Source: JANYJJ01 sp038241115 (GTDB lineage: Bacteria; Pseudomonadota; Gammaproteobacteria; Burkholderiales; Burkholderiaceae_C). From it: a DNA stretch of 34,663 bases. A program made the position numbers and the translations under genes. Each line of letters opens with the position of its first letter. Position 1 is the stretch's first letter. This document shows positions 30,608 through 34,663 of this stretch, piece after piece. The notes beneath the pieces are model-generated. The model did not search any database and had not been told where the DNA came from. It worked only from the letters and a program-made list of their open reading frames with translations. The DNA is taken from NCBI GenBank assembly GCA_038241115.1, contig JBBRGA010000017.1:1-34663 (forward strand). The letters run 5' to 3'.

Positions 30608-32035
30608 TTAATTCTTCAAGGTGCTGTTTGCGCTTGTCATTTCATCTGCATCCGCATCCGCGTCTACAGCCAGTCGCAGCGCCGCCAATTGCGGTGCGGC
30701 CGCGCGAATCGCTGCTTGTGCCGCACGGTCCGGGTCGAATGCGGCCTCGAATTCCGCCGCTTTAATGCGGCCGCGAAGCCTTTCGTCGCTTTCTAAAAGC
30801 GCCAGACAAAGTTCGCGGAGGTGGACGCCGCTGGCGGCAACTCTGGCCGACAAGTCTGCTGTCAACGCGTGGGCCTGCGGTTTGCCCAGCTGCTTTGCGA
30901 TCACCACTGCGACAGCCTCGGCGCTCACCAAGCCGTGCAAGGCTTCTATGTTGGCGCGCATCCGATCGGGGTGAACTTCCAAGCCTTGTTGCGCCGCGTC
31001 GGTCAGTGCCTTGAGCGCGCCGTGAGCCGACAAGTAGAGTCCGGCCGTTTCTGCCAGTTCGGCTTGCCAGTTGCCAAGGCCGCGTTCGTGTTCTTGGACC
31101 ATGGCGGCCAGCAAAGCGGCCACGCGCTGGGGTGCGCGCAGCGCGGCCGCCAACGCCACCATGCTGGCCACTGGATTGCGCTTGTGCGGCATGGCCGATG
31201 AGCCACCTCGACCTTCGCTGCAGTCACCAGAGGGCTCGTTCAGCTCCCCCACTTCGGCCTGCGACATCAGCGAGATGTCCTTTGCCACTTTGCCCAACGC
31301 ACCACACAGCACGCCCACTTGACAGGCCAGGGTGGCGGCTTCGTCGCGCTGCGTGTGCCAGGAGCTGCCGGTGTAGCGGAGCTGCAGGTCGGCGGCCATT
31401 TGCTGTGCGACCGACGCGCCGTGGTCGCCCATCACGGCCAAGGTGCCCACAGCCCCGCCGAGTTGCAATTGCAGTGCCGTTTTTGAAATCGCCCGCAACC
31501 TGCTGCGACAGCGCTGCAAGGGCGCGGTCCACGCCAGCAGCTTGAAACCCACGCTCACCACCTGTGCGGGTTGCATCAAAGTGCGCGCCAGCACCGGCAC
31601 GTCGGCGTGCTGCTCGGCAAGGCGCAGCAGCGACTTGATCAGGTTGCCCAAATCGCGGTCGATCAACGCCAAAGCGCGGCATGACAGCAAGCTCATGGCC
31701 GTGTCAATCACGTCTTGACTGGTGCAGCCCCAATGCACAAAACCGGCCGCGTTTTTATCGGCGCGTGCAACTGCCGCGGTCAAGTGTTTGATCAGTGGAA
31801 TTGCCAAACTGCCGGCCCGCGCGCTGGCGTCGACGACGGCGTCCATGTCAAGCTGCTCGGCAACGCAACAGCTCACGATGACCCTTGCCGCCGCCTCGGG
31901 AATCACGCCGTTTGCAGCCTGCGCGCGCGCCAGGGCGGCCTCCACGTCGAGCATGGCCTGCAGCACCGAGCCTTCGCTGAACACGGCCAACATTTCGGGC
32001 GTTGAAAGAAAGCGTTCAAACACCAAGGCAGACAT
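30608..32035 (-). CDS. pcaB: 3-carboxy-cis,cis-muconate cycloisomerase (PcaB-like lyase)
   Basis: The 475-residue protein belongs to the fumarase/argininosuccinate-lyase superfamily. The N-terminal FLSTPEMLAVFSEGSVLQAM and DVEAALARAQAANGVIP, the GFVHWGCTSQDVIDTA motif and the signature GGSSAMPHKRNPV are typical of PcaB, which lactonises 3-carboxymuconate after protocatechuate ring cleavage. The next gene is the decarboxylase-lactonase fusion, the following two steps, which strengthens the call. ATG 32035 gives the usual N-terminus; GTG 32056, overlapping the CorC-like stop as GTGA, is an alternative. The C-terminal 20 residues are Asp/Ala repeats (VDADADADE). The dioxygenase genes pcaGH are not in this window. 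Confidence 0.88.
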   Translation of the reverse strand: MSALVFERFLSTPEMLAVFSEGSVLQAMLDVEAALARAQAANGVIPEAAARVIVSCCVAEQLDMDAVVDASARAGSLAIPLIKHLTAAVARADKNAAGFVHWGCTSQDVIDTAMSLLSCRALALIDRDLGNLIKSLLRLAEQHADVPVLARTLMQPAQVVSVGFKLLAWTAPLQRCRSRLRAISKTALQLQLGGAVGTLAVMGDHGASVAQQMAADLQLRYTGSSWHTQRDEAATLACQVGVLCGALGKVAKDISLMSQAEVGELNEPSGDCSEGRGGSSAMPHKRNPVASMVALAAALRAPQRVAALLAAMVQEHERGLGNWQAELAETAGLYLSAHGALKALTDAAQQGLEVHPDRMRANIEALHGLVSAEAVAVVIAKQLGKPQAHALTADLSARVAASGVHLRELCLALLESDERLRGRIKAAEFEAAFDPDRAAQAAIRAAAPQLAALRLAVDADADADEMTSANSTLKN

Positions 32036-32052
32036 CGGCCGATCCCGAAAAG

Positions 32053-33348
32053 TCACACACGTTCTGCCGGCAACGCGGTCGCCAGCACTTTGTCAACGCG
32101 CTTGCCGTCCATGTCCACCACCTCAAAGCGCCAGCCTTGCCACTCCACCGCATCGGCGGTGCTCGGCAGGCGACCCAGCAGCAACATCACCATGCCGGCC
32201 AGTGTGTTGTAGCGGCCTTTGTCTTCTTCGGGCAGCTCTTTGAACTCCAGCCGATCTTTCAACTCAGGCATGGGAATCAAGCCGTCAAACAGCCAGCTGC
32301 CGTCTTCGCGCTGCACCGCCCAAGAATCATCGTCTGTGGGCGTGGTGAACTCACCGGTGATGGCTTCCAGCACATCGCGCACGGTGATCATGCCCTGCAC
32401 CTCGCCGTACTCGTCCACCACAAAAACCAGTTGCGCGGCCGACGCTCTGAAGTGATCGAGCAGCTCCATGCCCGACAGCGTTTCCGGCACAAACACCGGC
32501 GGCTCCAAACGCGCCATCACGTCCAGTGGCCGCCCCTGCATGAACTCTTGCAAGAGGCTTTGGGCAGACACCAAACCCACCACCTCGCTCAAACCGCCGC
32601 GACACACCGGGTAGCGCGAATGCTCCTCGACGCTGATGACTTTCAAAATATCGGCGGCGGTGGCGGCGGCTTCCAGCCACACGATTTCAGCGCGCGGAAT
32701 CATCATCGAGCCCACCTCGCGGTCGTCCAGGCGAAACACGTTGCGCACCATTTGATGCTCTTGCGCTTCAATCACGCCGGCGTCCAGACCTTCTTCCAAA
32801 CTCGCAGCAATTTCTTCTTCCGTCACGCTGCGCGACGGGCCGCCTTTGATGCCCATCAAGGCCAGCGTGCCGTTGGTGCAAAACGTCAACAGCTTCACAA
32901 AAGGCCGCGTGGCCAGCGACAACCAATTCATGGGCTGCGCCACATTGCGCGCCACCGTTTCAGGGAACATCAGGCCGACGCGTTTGGGCACCAGCTCACC
33001 AAAAATGATGGTCAGGAAAGTGATGGTCACCACCACCATCGCGGTGGCCGTGATTTCCGCCGCGCGGTCGTGCAACGCGAAAGTCTGCGTGAGCCAAGTC
33101 GCAAATGGGGCTGAGAAGGCAGCGTCGCCGACGATGCCGTTGAGCACCCCGATTGACGTGATGCCGATTTGCACGGTGGACAAAAACTTGGTGGGGTTTT
33201 CGTGCAAGTCCATGGCCGCCTGGGCACCGGAATCGCCGGCCTCCACCATCACCTGCAAGCGCGCCTTGCGGCTGGCAGTGAGCGCCATTTCCGACATCGC
33301 GAACACTCCGTTAAGAAGGATCAGAGCAATCAGCAGGGCAACGTCCAT
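32053..33348 (-). CDS. CorC/HlyC (CNNM) family membrane protein with CBS pair
   Basis: The 431-residue protein has an N-terminal CNNM/DUF21 membrane domain (LLIALILLNGVFAMSEMAL, then TKFLSTVQIGITSIGVLNG and FGELVPKRVGLMFPE) to about residue 185. A cytosolic CBS pair follows (MIPRAEIVWLEAAATAADIL to VRDVLEAITGEF, about 205-325), then a transporter-associated CorC_HlyC domain (about 345-425). Homologues take part in magnesium/cobalt efflux or homeostasis; older annotations call them hemolysins without evidence of lysis. ATG 33348 is close to the divergent apaH start, 47 bases away, so the promoters overlap. Its stop abuts the pcaB-like gene, so some read-through is likely. Confidence 0.9.
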   Translation of the reverse strand: MDVALLIALILLNGVFAMSEMALTASRKARLQVMVEAGDSGAQAAMDLHENPTKFLSTVQIGITSIGVLNGIVGDAAFSAPFATWLTQTFALHDRAAEITATAMVVVTITFLTIIFGELVPKRVGLMFPETVARNVAQPMNWLSLATRPFVKLLTFCTNGTLALMGIKGGPSRSVTEEEIAASLEEGLDAGVIEAQEHQMVRNVFRLDDREVGSMMIPRAEIVWLEAAATAADILKVISVEEHSRYPVCRGGLSEVVGLVSAQSLLQEFMQGRPLDVMARLEPPVFVPETLSGMELLDHFRASAAQLVFVVDEYGEVQGMITVRDVLEAITGEFTTPTDDDSWAVQREDGSWLFDGLIPMPELKDRLEFKELPEEDKGRYNTLAGMVMLLLGRLPSTADAVEWQGWRFEVVDMDGKRVDKVLATALPAERV

Positions 33349-33395
33349 GCGCAGAGAGTGAATAAAACAGCAGGTCAGCGTAGCAGAATCAAGCC

Positions 33396-34217
33396 ATGCA
33401 TTATTTGATGGGTGACGTTCAAGGCTGCTGCAGCGCGCTCGATGCGCTGCTGGAAAAAGTGGCGTTTTCTGCTTCGCGAGACCACCTGACCGTGCTCGGC
33501 GATTTGGTCAATCGCGGTCCGCGCAGCCTGGCCACTTTGCGGCGTTTGCGTGGCCTGGGTACATCAGCAACCTGCTTGCTCGGCAATCACGATCTGCATT
33601 TGTTGGCCGCTTCGCACGGCGTTCGGAAATCGTCCAAGGGTGACACGCTGGGTGAAATTCTGGACGCGCCCGACCGCGACGATTTGATAAGTTGGCTGCG
33701 CCATCGGCCGCTCGCGCTGCAAGCCGAAGGCTGGTTGTGCGTGCATGCAGGCGTGGTGCCGCAGTGGACGCTGGCCACTACGTTGCAAATGGCGAGCGAG
33801 GTCGAGCGGCAACTTCGCAGTGCGGAGTGGGTCGATTTTTTGAAGGTGATGTACGGCAACGAACCCGCGCGCTGGGACGAGGCTCTGGCCGGCAACGCGC
33901 GCCTGCGCTTTGCCGTCAACGTGTTCACCCGCATTCGGTTTGTCGACGCGCAGGGCAGCATGGACTTCATCAGCAAAGACGCCAGCGTGGGCCCGCCCGC
34001 AGGTCACACGGCCTGGTTTGACGCACCCAATCGTCAAACCCAAGGCGTGCCCATCGCTTTCGGACATTGGTCCACCTTGGGCTTGGTACAGCGCCCCGAT
34101 TTGCTGGCGCTCGACACCGGCTGCGTTTGGGGCGGCCAACTCAGCGCAGCGCGCGTCGACGGCGGCCGCTGTGAGGTCGTTCAGGTGCAATGCCAACAGG
34201 CTCAGAAACCCTCCTGA
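33396..34217 (+). CDS. apaH: Symmetrical bis(5'-nucleosyl)-tetraphosphatase ApaH
   Basis: The 273-residue enzyme hydrolyses Ap4A to two ADP and, in E. coli, also removes Np4-type RNA caps. The metallophosphatase motifs are complete: MGDVQGCCSALDALL, LGDLVNRGPRSL, LLGNHDLHLLA, VHAGVVPQW and FGHWSTLG, ending LDTGCVWGG. Length is close to the 280 residues of E. coli ApaH. ATG 33396 starts directly at the first strand. The gene is divergent from the CorC-like gene and is followed by a tRNA-Ser gene after 46 bases. Confidence 0.95.
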   Translation: MHYLMGDVQGCCSALDALLEKVAFSASRDHLTVLGDLVNRGPRSLATLRRLRGLGTSATCLLGNHDLHLLAASHGVRKSSKGDTLGEILDAPDRDDLISWLRHRPLALQAEGWLCVHAGVVPQWTLATTLQMASEVERQLRSAEWVDFLKVMYGNEPARWDEALAGNARLRFAVNVFTRIRFVDAQGSMDFISKDASVGPPAGHTAWFDAPNRQTQGVPIAFGHWSTLGLVQRPDLLALDTGCVWGGQLSAARVDGGRCEVVQVQCQQAQKPS

Positions 34218-34246
34218 GCCGAGCGCTAGCGGTGGTTCAGCGTCGA

Positions 34247-34252
34247 TACAAT
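34247..34252 (+). promoter_or_regulatory. Probable -10 element of the tRNA-Ser promoter
   Basis: TACAAT lies 11 bases before the tRNA 5' end and is followed by a GC-rich discriminator (GATGGGC), as expected for a stable-RNA promoter. The -35 region is poor. Confidence 0.45.
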
Positions 34253-34263
34253 GATGGGCTGTT

Positions 34264-34353
34264 GGAAGCGTGGCCGAGCGGTTTAAGGCTGCAGTCTTGA
34301 AAACTGCCGTGGGGGTAACCCCACCGTGAGTTCGAATCTCACCGCTTCCACCA
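34264..34353 (+). tRNA. tRNA-Ser (anticodon UGA)
   Basis: The 90-base class II tRNA folds fully: acceptor stem GGAAGCG with CGCTTCC, a D arm with GGCCGAGCGGTTTAAGGC, anticodon stem GCAGT/ACTGC with loop CTTGAAA (anticodon TGA at 34298-34300), a long variable arm GTGGGG-GTAA-CCCCAC, and a T arm GTGAG-TTCGAAT-CTCAC. CCA is encoded at 34351-34353. The discriminator base is A at 34350, where many bacterial tRNA-Ser genes have G. Confidence 0.96.
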
Positions 34354-34369
34354 CTGCGACCTCGCAGTG
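34352..34369 (+). terminator. Hairpin directly after tRNA-Ser
   Basis: CACTGCGA-CC-TCGCAGTG is a perfect inverted repeat overlapping the tRNA CCA end; a realistic fold is a 7-bp stem with a 4-base loop. Only three T follow shortly after, so it may be a weak terminator or a processing signal. Confidence 0.4.
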
Positions 34370-34387
34370 CGTTTGACGATGATCGTC

Positions 34388-34663
34388 TCAGTGATAGTCC
34401 GCTTCAAGTTGGTGGCGCAAGGCCAGCACGACGACTTTGGCGGCGGAGACGATCTCGTACAAGGCGACGTAGCCGGTGCTGCCGAATGGGATGATCAATT
34501 CCCGCTGCATTGGGTTTTGTGCCGCTTTGCGGAAGCTGTATGGCGTGATGGCCAGCCGATGTTGGGCGGTCGCCCTGACAGCGTCGATTGCCGCTTGAGC
34601 GAGATCGAGTTCATCGCTTGTGTTGGCTCGGTCAAGCAAAAAGTCAAAGAGGCGTTCCAGGTC
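34388..34663 (-). CDS. ParE/RelE-type toxin (5' truncated by window edge)
   Basis: The frame is open to the right edge, so the N-terminus is missing; the visible part reads DLERLFDFLLDRANTSDEL from the edge. It fits the ParE branch of the RelE/ParE superfamily: DLERLFDFL helix, IDAVRATAQHRLAITPYSF, then the core strands RELIIPFGSTGYVALYEIV and VVVLALRHQLEADYH. ParE toxins inhibit DNA gyrase and are paired with an antitoxin usually encoded just upstream, here beyond the window. The TTG at 34639 is not the true start. A toxin gene next to a tRNA gene may mark the edge of an accessory region. Confidence 0.75.
   Translation of the reverse strand, partial: DLERLFDFLLDRANTSDELDLAQAAIDAVRATAQHRLAITPYSFRKAAQNPMQRELIIPFGSTGYVALYEIVSAAKVVVLALRHQLEADYH

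Noticed and set aside
32002..33114. 370-codon open frame on the plus strand opposite the CorC-like gene
   Set aside because: The minus frame has complete CNNM, CBS and CorC_HlyC domains; the plus product is His/Gln/Arg-rich and matches nothing.
34375..34387. Palindrome GACGAT-G-ATCGTC after the toxin stop
   Set aside because: The stem is short with a one-base centre and no T-run; not supported as a terminator.

Overview
The window looks like chromosome of a high-GC betaproteobacterium of the Burkholderiales, most likely the Comamonadaceae. This rests on gene content only: a flgJ-flgK-flgL flagellar tail followed by an HDOD protein, a class I PHA synthase next to a thiolase, and a Liv-type ABC transporter beside molybdenum hydroxylase genes. 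No phage, insertion sequence or CRISPR array was seen. Genes are densely packed; the longest gap is about 200 bases.

Layout. (1) 1-3921: end of a flagellar operon, flgJ (cut by the left edge), flgK and flgL. (2) 3952-9443: a signalling block in the same direction: a degenerate EAL-HDOD protein, a 1167-residue multi-PAS HisKA_2-type histidine kinase, and a response regulator with an ANTAR RNA-binding output domain. (3) 9527-11962: a Nudix hydrolase, an FAH-family hydrolase coupled to pgeF, and a small membrane protein. (4) 12123-15251: phaC and phaA for polyhydroxyalkanoate synthesis; phaB does not follow. (5) 15339-17863: an exported trypsin-like protease whose 3' end overlaps a membrane FHA-domain gene by 73 bases.

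(6) 17955-25306, minus strand: a probable catabolic operon read as tetR, VOC protein, FAD monooxygenase, then livK-H-M-G-F for a branched-chain amino acid type ABC importer. Divergent from it, 25504-29339 on the plus strand, is a three-subunit molybdenum hydroxylase (FAD, 2Fe-2S and Mo subunits). The shared intergenic region holds two matching 16-bp palindromes 31 bp apart, good candidates for TetR operators. Converging on the hydroxylase are a fused carboxymuconolactone decarboxylase/enol-lactone hydrolase and a pcaB-like lyase. Together these suggest uptake and oxidation of an aromatic or N-heteroaromatic acid. The substrate cannot be read from the sequence, and membership of the pca-type genes in the same pathway is inference.

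(7) 32053-34663: a CorC/HlyC-type CBS membrane protein, apaH, a tRNA-Ser(UGA), and a ParE-like toxin gene cut by the right edge.

The most interesting items are the TetR-controlled Mo-hydroxylase/monooxygenase/Liv cluster with its paired operator, the CMD-first decarboxylase-hydrolase fusion, the overlapping protease/FHA pair, a terminator-like hairpin inside the protease signal-peptide codons, and the multi-PAS kinase/ANTAR pair beside flagellar genes.
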